A stretch of DNA of 64,000 nt from Enterocola sp045611845 (GCA_045611845.1 JAZKXZ010000025.1:310001-374000), one strand, 5' to 3'; shown: positions 16,934-26,363, counted from the stretch's first letter. Notes: generated by a model from the sequence alone, not told the origin. Made by a program: numbers and translations.

Positions 16934-19900
16934 TTATGCTTTTTTCAAATCAATAAATATGTTTTCAGCACCAAATTCTATTTCTTCACCAGCTTTTTCA
17001 GCAGAAATTTCAAGGCTGTCGCAAAGGATTTGAGTTTGAATATACTCTTTGTGATTTGCAATAGCATTGTTGATGTCAGATAGGTTTTGACCTTCTGCAT
17101 AAACGCTAATGTTGATACGGTCTGTAATTTCTAAGCCGTTAGATTTTCTAAGGTTTTGAATACGGTTGATAAGTTCACGAGCAGTACCTTCTGCTTCAAG
17201 TTCTTCTGTTAGGGTAATGTCTAGTGCAATGGTAAGTTTACCTTCGTTAGCCACTAACCAACCTGGAATATCTTCAGAGAAGATAGCTACGTCTTCTGTG
17301 CTAATTTCTATTTCTGTACCATCTACATTCACTTTGTAGAAACCATCTGCTTCGAAGCGATAGATTTCTTCTTGTGCAAGGTTTTGTAGTGTGTTAGCCA
17401 CAGTCTTCATATTTTTGCCACATTTAGGACCAAGTTTTTTGAAGTCTGGTTTAATACGTTTCACAAATACACCTTGTGAGTCGGTCACAATTTCTATGTC
17501 TTTAATATTAAGCTCGTTTTTAAGTAGATCTTCTACGCTCTTAATGTGAGAGTCGGTAGTAGCATCTGTGCTAGGAATCATAATACGGCTAAGTGGTTGA
17601 CGTACTTTGATGTTAGCTTTTTTACGAAGGGCAAGAGCTAGTGATGTGATATTTTGTGCAATATCCATTTTGTCTTCTAGTTCTTTGTTTATTAATTCTT
17701 CGTTTGCTTCTGGGAAACTGCATAGGTGAACAGAACATTCAGAGAATCTACCTGTAGCGCCATTTAAGTCGCAGAATAGGCGGTCTGCATAGAATGGAGC
17801 GATAGGAGCCATTAGGCGTGCTACAGTTTCCAAACAGGTGTAAAGTGTTTGGTATGCAGAAAGTTTGTCTGTATCCATTTTGCCTGCCCAGTAACGTTTA
17901 CGGTTTAGACGTACGTACCAGTTACTTAAACTTTCTGTAACGAAATCTGAAATTTCACGACCTGCACGAGTAGGTTCGTATGCATCAAATCCGTCCTTAA
18001 CATTTTTAACAAGAGTGTTAAGTTTAGAAAGGATCCATTGGTCAATTTCTGGACGTTCATTCATTGGCACTTCTGCTTCTGCGTATGTAAAGTTGTCAAC
18101 ATTTGCATATAGAGCAAAGAATGAATATGTATTGTAAAGTGTACCAAAGAATTTTCTTAATACTTCTTCTACACCAGCAGGGTCAAATTTAAGGTTGTCC
18201 CAAGGAGCAGAGTTGGTCATCATATACCAACGAACAGAGTCTGCACCATATTTTTCTATAGCACCAAATGGGTCAACAGAGTTGCCTAAACGTTTAGACA
18301 TTTTGTTGCCATTTTTGTCTAGAACAAGACCATTTGAGATAACATTTTTGAATGCCACAGAGCCTTTAATCATAGTTGAAATAGCGTGTAGAGTGAAGAA
18401 CCAACCACGAGTTTGGTCTACACCTTCGTTGATAAAGTCTGCAGGGAAGAACTTGTTTTCGTCGATAAGTTCTTTGTTTTCAAATGGATAGTGAAGTTGA
18501 GCATATGGCATAGCACCAGAGTCGAACCAAACGTCGATAAGGTCAGATTCGCGATACATTGGTTTGCCAGAAGCAGAAACTAGCACGATGTTATCTACAT
18601 ATGGACGGTGAAGGTCTATATTTTCTGTGCTGTAGTTTTCTTTTGAATAGTCACCCACTTTAAAGTTTTTGAATGGGTTTTCTGTCATAAAGCCTGCTGC
18701 GATAGATTTTTCAATCTCGTTCATAAGCTCTTCGATAGAACCAATGCAGATTTCTTCTTTGCCTTCTTCTGTGCGCCAGATAGGAAGTGGAGTACCCCAA
18801 TAACGGCTACGAGAAAGGTTCCAATCTTGTAGGTTTTCAAGCCATTTACCAAAACGACCTGTACCAGTTGAGGTTGGTTTCCAGTTGATGGTTTTGTTTA
18901 GCTCAACCATTTCGTCTTTGCAAGCAGTAGAGCGAATAAACCAGCTATCTAGAGGATAGTAAAGCACTGGTTTGTCTGTACGCCAGCAGTGAGGATAGTT
19001 GTGAGTGTGTTTTTCAATCTTGAATGCTTGACCTTTTTGTTTTAGGTACATGCAGATAGAAATATCAAGAGTTTCGTCTTGGTCTGTTAGGTTTGCATCG
19101 TATGCATTTTTCACAAAACGACCAGCAAATTCTTTGTATGCTTCTACGTTTACATATTTAGAAACATATTCTGCATCTAAGTCTTCAAGAGCATAGAATT
19201 TACCTTGAAGGTCTACAAGTGGACGTAGGTTTCCGTTTTTGTCAAGCACTTGCATAGGAGGAATGCCTGCAGCTTTAGCCACGCGAGCGTCGTCGGCACC
19301 AAATGTAGGAGCAATGTGTACGATACCAGTACCATCTTCTGTGGTAACATAGTCGCCAGCGATTACTCTAAATGCACCTTCTTCTTGTGGAGTGAAGAAA
19401 GGAAGCAGTGGCTCATATTCAAGACCTACAAGTTTGCTGCCTTTAAATGTTTCAGCTGGGCATTCAGCATCTTTAAAGTATACTTTAAATAGGTCTTTAG
19501 CAAGAATTACTTCTATATCTTCCTTAGTATAAGGGTTTTGTGTGGCGTAGCGAACATAATCGATATTTGGACCCACGCAAAGAGCTGTGTTTGAAGACAG
19601 TGTCCATGGGGTAGTGGTCCATGCAAGAATATAAAGGTTTTCTTCGCCTTTAACTTTAAATTGAGCAGTTACAGTAGTGTCTTTTACATCGCGATAGCAA
19701 CCAGGTTGGTTAAGCTCGTGAGAACTCAAACCAGAACCAGCAGCTGGAGAATATGGTTGGATAGTATAGCCTTTATAAAGCAGACCTTTATTGTAAAGTT
19801 GTTTTAAAAGCCACCATAAACTTTCAATGTAATCGTTTGTATATGTGATGTATGGGTTTTCCATATCAATCCAGTAACCCATTTTACTGGTAAGGCTTTC

Positions 19901-20299
19901 CCATTCTTTTGTATATTTCATCACGTCTTTACGACAGTGAGAGTTGTAATCTTCTACAGAGATAGTATTACCAATGTCTTCTTTGGTAATGCCAAGTGCT
20001 TTTTCTACACCAAGTTCCACAGGAAGACCGTGTGTGTCCCAACCTGCTTTACGAGTAACCTTAAATCCTTGCATAGTTTTGTAGCGAAGGAATAAGTCTT
20101 TGATAGAACGAGCCATTACGTGGTGGATACCAGGCATACCGTTTGCAGAAGGTGGACCTTCGAAGAAAACGAAAGGAGTGCAGCCTTCTCTGGTTTCAAT
20201 ACTTTTTTTGAAAACATCATTCTTTTCCCATTCTGCTTGTACCCCTTTGCCTACAGCAGATAGGTTAAATTGTTGATACTCTGTAAATTTCTTGCTCAT
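16934..20299 (-). CDS. ileS: Isoleucyl-tRNA synthetase (IleS)
   Basis: This class I aminoacyl-tRNA synthetase charges tRNA-Ile. The HIGH-type motif is in FEGPPSANGMPGIHHVMARS and the KMSKS-type motif is NKMSKRLGNSVDP. The large insertion between them is the editing domain, and WDTHGLPVELGVEKALG is also conserved. At 1121 residues it is the long form usual in Bacteroidota. It lies about 80 bases upstream of the DksA-like gene on the same strand. Confidence 0.97.
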   Translation of the reverse strand: MSKKFTEYQQFNLSAVGKGVQAEWEKNDVFKKSIETREGCTPFVFFEGPPSANGMPGIHHVMARSIKDLFLRYKTMQGFKVTRKAGWDTHGLPVELGVEKALGITKEDIGNTISVEDYNSHCRKDVMKYTKEWESLTSKMGYWIDMENPYITYTNDYIESLWWLLKQLYNKGLLYKGYTIQPYSPAAGSGLSSHELNQPGCYRDVKDTTVTAQFKVKGEENLYILAWTTTPWTLSSNTALCVGPNIDYVRYATQNPYTKEDIEVILAKDLFKVYFKDAECPAETFKGSKLVGLEYEPLLPFFTPQEEGAFRVIAGDYVTTEDGTGIVHIAPTFGADDARVAKAAGIPPMQVLDKNGNLRPLVDLQGKFYALEDLDAEYVSKYVNVEAYKEFAGRFVKNAYDANLTDQDETLDISICMYLKQKGQAFKIEKHTHNYPHCWRTDKPVLYYPLDSWFIRSTACKDEMVELNKTINWKPTSTGTGRFGKWLENLQDWNLSRSRYWGTPLPIWRTEEGKEEICIGSIEELMNEIEKSIAAGFMTENPFKNFKVGDYSKENYSTENIDLHRPYVDNIVLVSASGKPMYRESDLIDVWFDSGAMPYAQLHYPFENKELIDENKFFPADFINEGVDQTRGWFFTLHAISTMIKGSVAFKNVISNGLVLDKNGNKMSKRLGNSVDPFGAIEKYGADSVRWYMMTNSAPWDNLKFDPAGVEEVLRKFFGTLYNTYSFFALYANVDNFTYAEAEVPMNERPEIDQWILSKLNTLVKNVKDGFDAYEPTRAGREISDFVTESLSNWYVRLNRKRYWAGKMDTDKLSAYQTLYTCLETVARLMAPIAPFYADRLFCDLNGATGRFSECSVHLCSFPEANEELINKELEDKMDIAQNITSLALALRKKANIKVRQPLSRIMIPSTDATTDSHIKSVEDLLKNELNIKDIEIVTDSQGVFVKRIKPDFKKLGPKCGKNMKTVANTLQNLAQEEIYRFEADGFYKVNVDGTEIEISTEDVAIFSEDIPGWLVANEGKLTIALDITLTEELEAEGTARELINRIQNLRKSNGLEITDRINISVYAEGQNLSDINNAIANHKEYIQTQILCDSLEISAEKAGEEIEFGAENIFIDLKKA

Positions 20300-20325
20300 A
20301 TTTTTGTTTTATTTATTATCGTAGT

Positions 20326-20745
20326 TTATCTCAATCTATCTAGCGAACGTACTAACGCTTCGTCTTTACCAATGGCGCGAATAGCCAAGTAGGTTAGAAT
20401 AATATTGATGAATGGAAGTGCAAATGGCATTAGGATATGTGTAGGAAGCACTTCTTCTAATATAGCATTTGATTTGTTGTAGAAAAAGTAACCCAACATA
20501 GCAATGATTTGGAAAATCATCAATATTATGTTAAAACTATTAAGTCGCATTTGCAGAATGCGTTTCTTAAACATAAAAATACTCACTAGTGAAATCACTG
20601 GTGCAATAGCGGCAAGACCTGCATAAATATAGCAGTTCTCCATGCCTAAAGAGGTTCCTTGCACTGCGGCAAAAGGAAAAAAGCATTGTGTTATGCCTAA
20701 GGCAGTTACAATGAAAAGGTATATACTTTGGATACGTTGAATCAT
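20326..20745 (-). CDS. DUF4293 family membrane protein
   Basis: The protein begins MIQRIQSIYLFIVTALGITQ and has four predicted membrane helices with short loops, ending in a basic tail; this is the DUF4293 pattern of Bacteroidota and its function is unknown. A longer reading frame starts at 20775, but a -7 box at 20753-20760 lies inside that extension and MIQRIQ is the usual family start, so I place the start at 20745 (139 residues). It is followed by ileS 26 bases later. Confidence 0.85.
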   Translation of the reverse strand: MIQRIQSIYLFIVTALGITQCFFPFAAVQGTSLGMENCYIYAGLAAIAPVISLVSIFMFKKRILQMRLNSFNIILMIFQIIAMLGYFFYNKSNAILEEVLPTHILMPFALPFINIILTYLAIRAIGKDEALVRSLDRLR

Positions 20746-20752
20746 AGCGACG

Positions 20753-20760
20753 CAAAGATA
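20753..20760 (-). promoter_or_regulatory. -7 box upstream of the DUF4293 gene
   Basis: On the minus strand this reads TATCTTTG, eight bases before the chosen ATG. The transcript would be nearly leaderless. It decides the start of the DUF4293 gene. Confidence 0.55.
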
Positions 20761-20761
20761 C

Positions 20762-20800
20762 AAAAAAAACCGCAAAGCTAAGCCTTACGGTTTTATTTTT
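20762..20800 (-). terminator. Intrinsic terminator of the small acidic lipoprotein gene
   Basis: The stem AAAACCG/CGGTTTT (20766-20772 with 20088-type pairing partner at 20788-20794) is followed on the minus strand by eight T residues. A T-rich run on the plus strand would let it work in both directions. Confidence 0.75.
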
Positions 20801-20814
20801 TTTGCGTTGTGAAA

Positions 20815-21006
20815 TTATTCAGCAACAACAGAATCAGCAGCAGCTTCAACTACTTCTTCTACAACAACTGCAGAATCAGCAACTTCAGCAACTTCTTCTA
20901 CTGCAACTTCTTCAACAACTGCTTCTTCAGCTTGTTCTTGGCAAGCGTTGCAAGCTGCGAAAGCAACAGCAACAGCAGCAGCTACGAATAAAACGATTTT
21001 TTTCAT
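20815..21006 (-). CDS. Small acidic low-complexity lipoprotein, 63 aa
   Basis: The N-terminus MKKIVLFVAAAVAVAFAACN is a lipoprotein-like signal with a cysteine after FAA. The mature part is only about 44 residues and consists almost wholly of Glu, Val and Ala (repeats of VEEVA, EAADS and similar) with a net strong negative charge. It has its own -7 box and a strong terminator, so it is a free-standing gene and not a chance frame. No known family was recognised. Possible roles as an abundant envelope spacer or charge-carrying lipoprotein are guesses. Confidence 0.75.
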   Translation of the reverse strand: MKKIVLFVAAAVAVAFAACNACQEQAEEAVVEEVAVEEVAEVADSAVVVEEVVEAAADSVVAE

Positions 21007-21050
21007 TTTCTAAAAATTTAAATATTAAACAACTGTTGTTAATAACGATG

Positions 21051-21058
21051 CAAAGATA
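21051..21058 (-). promoter_or_regulatory. -7 box of the small acidic lipoprotein gene
   Basis: On the minus strand this reads TATCTTTG, 44 bases upstream of the ATG. The leader between them contains the 13-base palindrome AACAACTGTTGTT (21028-21040). Confidence 0.5.
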
Positions 21059-21123
21059 AGTCAATCAAGAAATTGCTTAAAACTTCTTAAGTTAAAAAAT
21101 GTTAAATTAATATTACTAATTTA

Positions 21124-21150
21124 AAACTCCTAACCCCTAACCCCTAACTA
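21124..21150. repeat. Heptamer tandem repeat at the nadE 3' end, copy 3
   Basis: Three near-identical heptamers, CTCCTAA/CCCCTAA, end exactly at the nadE stop codon; the last repeat unit supplies the stop triplet. Same family as the repeat near 369. Confidence 0.75.
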
Positions 21151-21936
21151 TATTCCGTATTCCTCTAAGAAATAGTCTGGTAGTTCTGGTAAGAAGGCAG
21201 GAAGTTGTACTGCATGTAGTTTAAATTGCATAAACTTGTATCTTCTAACTATTTGCTCGTAGTGTTCACCTATCTCGTTTTCTCTTATCACTTGATTTAT
21301 TTCATGATAGGTCCAGCCAAGGTTGTCTTCGTCTGTTTTGCCACACATACCATCAGATGGCGCTTTGTGGGTAAGGTCGTATGGTAGGCCTAGATAGTCG
21401 CCCATTGCCACCACTTCTTCGGTGGTAAGTTTTGCCACAGGAGCAAAGTCGCCAGCGCTATCGCCATAGTGGGTAGAGTAGCCTTGCACGTCTTCTGAGC
21501 GGTTGCAAGTATTCACTACGCGGGCATTGCCAAGTATAGCACCTATGCCATAAAGGGTGGTCATACGTAGGCGGGCAGGGGTGTTTGTAAGAAATTGAGG
21601 GCTCAATGTGTCTAAACTCATTTGGGTTTTAATTTCCTCTGTAAGCCCAGTGTATGCATTGTTTATGTTTACAGTAAGGTGTGGAATTTGAAGAAAATCT
21701 ACTATTTTTTGTGAGTCAGAAATGTCTGGTTGCACGCCGTTTGGCATCATTACGCCAAGAATGCGTTCTTTGCCAAGTGCTTTTGCACAAAGTGCAGCCA
21801 CCACGGTAGAGTCTTTGCCACCGCTTATGCCTATAACAACTTTAGTGTCGCTGTTGCCATTTTTTTGCATCCACTCTTGTATCCATTTTATACAAGAGTC
21901 TGTAATTTCTGCTACATTAAATACGTATGGTTTCAT
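21148..21936 (-). CDS. nadE: NH3-dependent NAD+ synthetase (NadE)
   Basis: NadE amidates deamido-NAD with ammonia as the last step of NAD synthesis. The PP-loop VVIGISGGKDSTVVAALCAK is intact. GVMMPNGVQPD, CNRSEDVQGYSTHYGDSAGD and the C-terminal KAPSDGMCGKTDEDNLGWTY are conserved family segments. At 262 residues it is the short form without a glutaminase domain. It is the last gene of ruvX-def-galE-nadE, one base after galE. Its stop lies in a heptamer repeat. Confidence 0.94.
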   Translation of the reverse strand: MKPYVFNVAEITDSCIKWIQEWMQKNGNSDTKVVIGISGGKDSTVVAALCAKALGKERILGVMMPNGVQPDISDSQKIVDFLQIPHLTVNINNAYTGLTEEIKTQMSLDTLSPQFLTNTPARLRMTTLYGIGAILGNARVVNTCNRSEDVQGYSTHYGDSAGDFAPVAKLTTEEVVAMGDYLGLPYDLTHKAPSDGMCGKTDEDNLGWTYHEINQVIRENEIGEHYEQIVRRYKFMQFKLHAVQLPAFLPELPDYFLEEYGI

Positions 21937-21937
21937 C

Positions 21938-22960
21938 TTAATTCTTTTTGCCTAGTTTTTCTTGCCAACGCCATGCAGAAAGTAGAGTTTCTTCTACTGT
22001 TTTTTCTGCTTTCCAACCAAGTTCTGTGTTTGCCCATGTAGGGTCTGCCCATACTTGTTCTATATCACCAGCTCTACGACCAACTATTTTGTAGTTTAGT
22101 TTCACGCCAGTTACTTTTTGGAAAACGTCTATGATTTCTAGTACAGAAAGGCCTCTACCAGTGCCAATATTAAATACTTCTACTTGCTTTTTGTTTAGTT
22201 TTTCTGCCAAACGTTTCACTGCCACCACGTGAGCTTTTGCAAGGTCGGTTACATTGATATAGTCACGAATGCAAGAACCGTCAGGTGTGTTGTAGTCGTC
22301 GCCATACACGCTTAAACATTCTCTAATGCCAGCGGCAGTTTGAGTAACGTAAGGGATAAGGTTTTGTGGCACACCAATAGGAAGTTCGCCAATTTCTGCT
22401 GTTTCGTGAGCACCAATTGGGTTGAAGTAACGAAGCAGAATAGCAGAAATATTGCCGTCGGCATTTACAGTGTCTGTGATAATTTCTTCACAGATTTGTT
22501 TTGTATTTCCGTATGGAGAAAGTGCTGTTTGAATAGGAGCATTTTCTGTAACAGGAAGTATTTCTGGCTGACCATAAACGGTACAAGAAGAAGAGAACAC
22601 AATGTTTTTAATGCTGTGTTTCTTCATTAACTCAAGTAGGTTTATAAGTGAAACAAGGTTGTTTCTATAGTATAAAAGAGGGTTTTCTACAGATTCGCCC
22701 ACAGCTTTGCTGGCTGCAAAGTGAATGATAGAGTCGATGCCTTGGTTTTCTTCCATTAATTTATCCAATGCATCCTTGTCTCTACAGTCTATTTCATAAA
22801 ATTTAGGTCTTACGCCACAGATTTTTTCAATACCGTCTAACACTCCAATGTTTGAGTTAGAAAGGTTGTCGATAATAATAGGTTCGCAACCTGCGTTTAT
22901 AAGTTCCACCACAGTGTGAGAACCAATAAAACCTGTACCTCCAGTTACTAAAATTTTCAT
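21938..22960 (-). CDS. galE: UDP-glucose 4-epimerase (GalE)
   Basis: GalE interconverts UDP-glucose and UDP-galactose. The NAD-binding loop VTGGTGFIGSHTVVELI, the catalytic Ser in VFSSSCTVYG, and Tyr/Lys in SPYGNTK are present, as are the C-terminal VWADPTWANTELGWKA and RAGDIEQ segments. The length of 340 residues is normal. It lies 14 bases after def and one base before nadE. Confidence 0.95.
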   Translation of the reverse strand: MKILVTGGTGFIGSHTVVELINAGCEPIIIDNLSNSNIGVLDGIEKICGVRPKFYEIDCRDKDALDKLMEENQGIDSIIHFAASKAVGESVENPLLYYRNNLVSLINLLELMKKHSIKNIVFSSSCTVYGQPEILPVTENAPIQTALSPYGNTKQICEEIITDTVNADGNISAILLRYFNPIGAHETAEIGELPIGVPQNLIPYVTQTAAGIRECLSVYGDDYNTPDGSCIRDYINVTDLAKAHVVAVKRLAEKLNKKQVEVFNIGTGRGLSVLEIIDVFQKVTGVKLNYKIVGRRAGDIEQVWADPTWANTELGWKAEKTVEETLLSAWRWQEKLGKKN

Positions 22961-22974
22961 ATTATTTTGTTTTG

Positions 22975-23523
22975 TTAGTTTTTTACTTTATAGTGTGTTC
23001 TCACTTTGCCTTTACTTAGTGAAGAAAGTTTTGATGAAATCATTTGGCGGCGGATAGGAGAAATTCTATCTACAAACACGTGACCCATTAGGTGATCGTA
23101 TTCGTGTTGAATAGCGCGAGCCTCAAAACCAGAATAAGTTTCAGTTTTTTCTACCCAATTTTCATCGAAATAGTGAATTGTTACAGAAAGTGAGCGAGGT
23201 ACTCTTTCAGAAATACCAGGGATACTCAAACAACCCTCTTCTTTGCTTTCTTTTTCTTCGCTAAAGAATGTAATTTCTGGGTTGATAAACACCTTTTTAA
23301 AGTCTGCCCATTCTGGTTTTTCGTCTTTAAGTAGGCTTAAATCTACGATAAACAATTTTATAGGAAGACCAATTTGAGGAGCTGCAAGACCCACACCTTC
23401 TGCTCTATCCAGAGTTTTATACATGTCTTCGATAAGAGTAGGAAGTTCTGGATAATCTTTAGTAATAGGCTCAGCTTGTTTTTTTAATACTGCGTTTCCG
23501 TAAACAACTATTGGGTAAATCAT
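22975..23523 (-). CDS. def: Peptide deformylase (Def)
   Basis: Def removes the N-formyl group from nascent proteins. All three metal-site motifs are visible: GVGLAAPQIG, EEGCLSIPG (Cys ligand) and QHEYDHLMG (two His ligands and the catalytic Glu). The length is 182 residues. It overlaps ruvX by four bases. Confidence 0.96.
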   Translation of the reverse strand: MIYPIVVYGNAVLKKQAEPITKDYPELPTLIEDMYKTLDRAEGVGLAAPQIGLPIKLFIVDLSLLKDEKPEWADFKKVFINPEITFFSEEKESKEEGCLSIPGISERVPRSLSVTIHYFDENWVEKTETYSGFEARAIQHEYDHLMGHVFVDRISPIRRQMISSKLSSLSKGKVRTHYKVKN

Positions 23524-23942
23524 ATACTGTATTTTTTAAATTCTAGGTAATCTTGAAGTATAATAGTAGCACTAATTTCATCTACAAGCGCCTTGTTTTG
23601 TCTGTCTTTTTTCTTAAGTCCGCCATCTAGCATTGCTTTGTGGGCAAGCACAGAAGTAAAACGCTCATCAGAATATTCAATAGGCATATTAGGAAGACGT
23701 TTTTTCAAGGTCGCCACAAAAGGCTTAATGTATTTCATAGATTCAGAAGGTTGATTGTTCATCTGCTTTGGTAGTCCTACAATGATTCTTTCCACATTTT
23801 CCTTGCCTACATAATCACAAATAAAATCAACAATATTTGCACTTGGCACAGTGGTAAGTCCATTTGCAATAAGTTGTAGAGGGTCTGTTACTGCCACACC
23901 CACTCTTTTGCGTCCGTAATCTATAGCTAATATTCTTCCCAT
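23520..23942 (-). CDS. ruvX: Putative pre-16S rRNA nuclease / Holliday-junction resolvase (YqgF/RuvX)
   Basis: The YqgF fold is evident: LAIDYGRKRVGVAVTDPLQL with the first catalytic Asp, VERIIVGLPKQMNNQPSE in the middle and DERFTSVLAHKAM plus LVDEISATIILQDYL toward the end. Family members mature the 16S rRNA 5' end. The length is 140 residues. First gene of the ruvX-def-galE-nadE operon. Confidence 0.93.
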   Translation of the reverse strand: MGRILAIDYGRKRVGVAVTDPLQLIANGLTTVPSANIVDFICDYVGKENVERIIVGLPKQMNNQPSESMKYIKPFVATLKKRLPNMPIEYSDERFTSVLAHKAMLDGGLKKKDRQNKALVDEISATIILQDYLEFKKYSI

Positions 23943-24042
23943 AATGTGCTACAAAATTGCTACAAAGTTAGTTAAAAACAGTGGAAAAATCAATAATTAT
24001 CTTAATAATAGTATATAAACTATATTATTGCGGCAGATTCAC

Positions 24043-24071
24043 TTGAGTTTTTAAGATTTTTATTAAATTTG
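24043..24071 (+). promoter_or_regulatory. Promoter of the 126-aa orphan gene
   Basis: TTG (24043-24045) and TAAATTTG (24064-24071) are 18 bases apart, a good Bacteroidota promoter, with the ATG 23 bases downstream. Confidence 0.65.
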
Positions 24072-24094
24072 CCATTGAATTACTTATTGAAAAA

Positions 24095-24475
24095 ATGAAT
24101 AGGTTATTAGTTTGTTTGTCTGTATTTGTAATTTTAATTTGTTCATTTGCATATTATACAGATGTAGATTCGGTTTCTGAGGAGAATTTTGAGATTCCTC
24201 AGACTGAGTTAAACTCTAGTACCTTTCAAGCATATTCTACCCACGCAAATCTTTGCTCAAACAATTCAATTTCTTCTTCCAACTCGATACCTGCTCGTGT
24301 GCAGCGCACATTGAAAAGATTTGAAAATCTAAAGCATAATTTCACATATATAAAATCTGATAAAGTGGTGAATACAGGCTTAAAGTATTCATTACAAGAA
24401 AATTCTATAAATCTTCATTCTTTTATTTCTCAGCCAAACTGTAGGCTGATACTGCATCGGGAGTTTATTATTTAG
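24095..24475 (+). CDS. Hypothetical secreted protein, 126 aa
   Basis: The first 20 residues (MNRLLVCLSVFVILICSFAY) form a signal peptide or membrane anchor. The rest is polar, rich in Ser and Asn (SNNSISSSNSIP), with two scattered cysteines and an odd hydrophobic/basic end (CRLILHREFII). No family was recognised. A consensus promoter just upstream supports it as a real gene. It is the first plus-strand gene after the divergent ruvX operon and precedes the Na/Pi cotransporter by about 100 bases; whether they are co-transcribed is unclear. Confidence 0.6.
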   Translation: MNRLLVCLSVFVILICSFAYYTDVDSVSEENFEIPQTELNSSTFQAYSTHANLCSNNSISSSNSIPARVQRTLKRFENLKHNFTYIKSDKVVNTGLKYSLQENSINLHSFISQPNCRLILHREFII

Positions 24476-24578
24476 TAGAAAAGGAATATACTTTTTTACA
24501 TGTACATATTTATAAACCTCTAATAATCAGAATGTTACTAGATTATAGTGACTACATAATAAATTTTATATATAAATT

Positions 24579-26336
24579 ATGATTCTACAATTATTTACGT
24601 TGTTGGGAGCATTGGGTATGTTCCTATACGGTATGAACTTAATGAGTTCGGGACTTCAAAAAGCGGCAGGCGACAGACTTCGCAACTTTCTTTCTGCTAT
24701 GACTTCAAATCCATTTAAAGGCGTGCTTACAGGGCTTGGTATCACCTCTGTGATACAATCTTCAAGTGCCACCACTGTGATGGTAGTAAGTTTTGTAAAT
24801 GCAGGATTACTTACCTTGGCACAAGCCATAAGCGTGATTATGGGTGCAAATATTGGTACCACAGTCACAGCATGGTTGGTATCTTGGCTAGGATTTAAAG
24901 CCGATATTTCAATACTAGCAGTGCCATTAATGGCAGTTGGTTTTGTGCTTTCTCTATCAAAAAAAGATATGAGAAGAAATATTTCTGAGTTAATAGTAGG
25001 GTTCTCTTTACTATTCTTAGGTCTATCATTAATGAAAAATTCAGTGCCAGACCTACAGCAAACCCCAGAAGTGCTTTCATTTATTCAAGGTTGGCAAGGT
25101 TATGGATTTGGTTCTGTGTTGATATTTTTAGTGTTTGGTACACTGCTCACATTGGTTCTACAATCTTCTAGTGCCACTATGGCTCTCACACTCATTATGC
25201 TAAATATGGGTTGGATACGATTCGATATGGCATGTGCTATGGTATTGGGTGAAAATATAGGTACCACAATTACTGCAAACATAGCGGCGGCAGTAGGAAA
25301 TACATCAGCAAAACGTTCAGCATTGGCACACACAATATTCAATGTGTTTGGTGTAATTTGGGCACTTCTTATATATTCATTGTTCCTTAAACTTATAGGT
25401 TGGGTTACATCAACAATATTTGGTTTGCCAAATCCTGCTTCAGACAACTTTGCTATTCAAATGGAATACGACGCAAAAGGTATGCCTGTGCAAACAGAAG
25501 CTCAAATAGCAGCCTTGTATGGATTATCTATGCTTCACACCTTGTTCAATACCATAAACACATTTATTCTTATTTGGTTTATTCCAGTAATAGAAAAATT
25601 GGTTTGTTTTGTGATAAAAGGACCTAAAAACAAAGAGGAAGAAGAATACAAACTTAAATACATCAATGCAGGTCCTATTGCTACGCCAGAATTGGCGCTT
25701 GGTCAATCTATGAATGAAATTATTCACTTTGCAAACATATCTAGAAAAGGTTTGGGCTACATTAAATCTGCAATCAATGAGTCTGACAAAGATAATTTTG
25801 AAACCTTTAGAGCAAAATTGGTGAAATATGAAGAGATTTCCGACAGAATAGAATATGAAATAGCAGCCTTCTTAAATTCTGTATCTGCAGGCGATATTAG
25901 TGAGGAAACCTCTATGAAGATTAAGTCTATGTATAAAGTTATAGGTGAATTAGAATCATTAGGAGACTCAGGCGATGCTATTAGTCGCATTTTATCTAGA
26001 AGAAATATGCACAACAAAACATTCGATACCGACACTATTGGTAAATTGAATGAAATGGTAGAAGCTGTAGATGCTGCATACTCTACTATGATATACAACT
26101 TGATGCAGGCAAACGAAAATGTTTTATTAGGTATTTCAAATGCTTACAAAGAAGAAGATAATATCAATAAACTAAGAAATAAACTGCGTGACGCAGAAAT
26201 AGACGAAATAGAAGATACTAAAAAGAACTACCAAACTAGTGTTTATTATATGGATATAGTAAACGAACTAGAAAGAATGGGAGACTTTATTATTAATATT
26301 TCTCAAGAATTAGAAAAGGTATTCCTTAAGAAGTAA
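24579..26336 (+). CDS. Na+/phosphate cotransporter with PhoU-like C-terminal domain
   Basis: Two copies of the Na/Pi cotransporter repeat are visible: VIQSSSATTVMVVSFVNAGL with IMGANIGTTVTAWLV, and VLQSSSATMALTLIMLNMGW with VLGENIGTTITANIA. About nine membrane helices run to near residue 340. The remaining 240 residues are charged and helical and resemble a PhoU-type regulatory domain. The length of 585 residues is typical of the NptA/PhoU fusion in Bacteroidota. A hairpin terminator follows directly. Confidence 0.92.
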   Translation: MILQLFTLLGALGMFLYGMNLMSSGLQKAAGDRLRNFLSAMTSNPFKGVLTGLGITSVIQSSSATTVMVVSFVNAGLLTLAQAISVIMGANIGTTVTAWLVSWLGFKADISILAVPLMAVGFVLSLSKKDMRRNISELIVGFSLLFLGLSLMKNSVPDLQQTPEVLSFIQGWQGYGFGSVLIFLVFGTLLTLVLQSSSATMALTLIMLNMGWIRFDMACAMVLGENIGTTITANIAAAVGNTSAKRSALAHTIFNVFGVIWALLIYSLFLKLIGWVTSTIFGLPNPASDNFAIQMEYDAKGMPVQTEAQIAALYGLSMLHTLFNTINTFILIWFIPVIEKLVCFVIKGPKNKEEEEYKLKYINAGPIATPELALGQSMNEIIHFANISRKGLGYIKSAINESDKDNFETFRAKLVKYEEISDRIEYEIAAFLNSVSAGDISEETSMKIKSMYKVIGELESLGDSGDAISRILSRRNMHNKTFDTDTIGKLNEMVEAVDAAYSTMIYNLMQANENVLLGISNAYKEEDNINKLRNKLRDAEIDEIEDTKKNYQTSVYYMDIVNELERMGDFIINISQELEKVFLKK

Positions 26337-26340
26337 TCAT

Positions 26341-26363
26341 AGATACTTTTGAGTATCTCTTTT
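26341..26363 (+). terminator. Intrinsic terminator after the Na/Pi cotransporter gene
   Basis: A 7-bp stem AGATACT/AGTATCT with a four-base loop is followed by CTTTT. It overlaps the stop codon of the convergent coaE gene. Confidence 0.65.

Noticed and set aside
23943..24042. Additional gene or RNA between ruvX and the orphan gene
   Set aside because: The sequence is AT-rich with no frame, hairpin or promoter beyond those listed.
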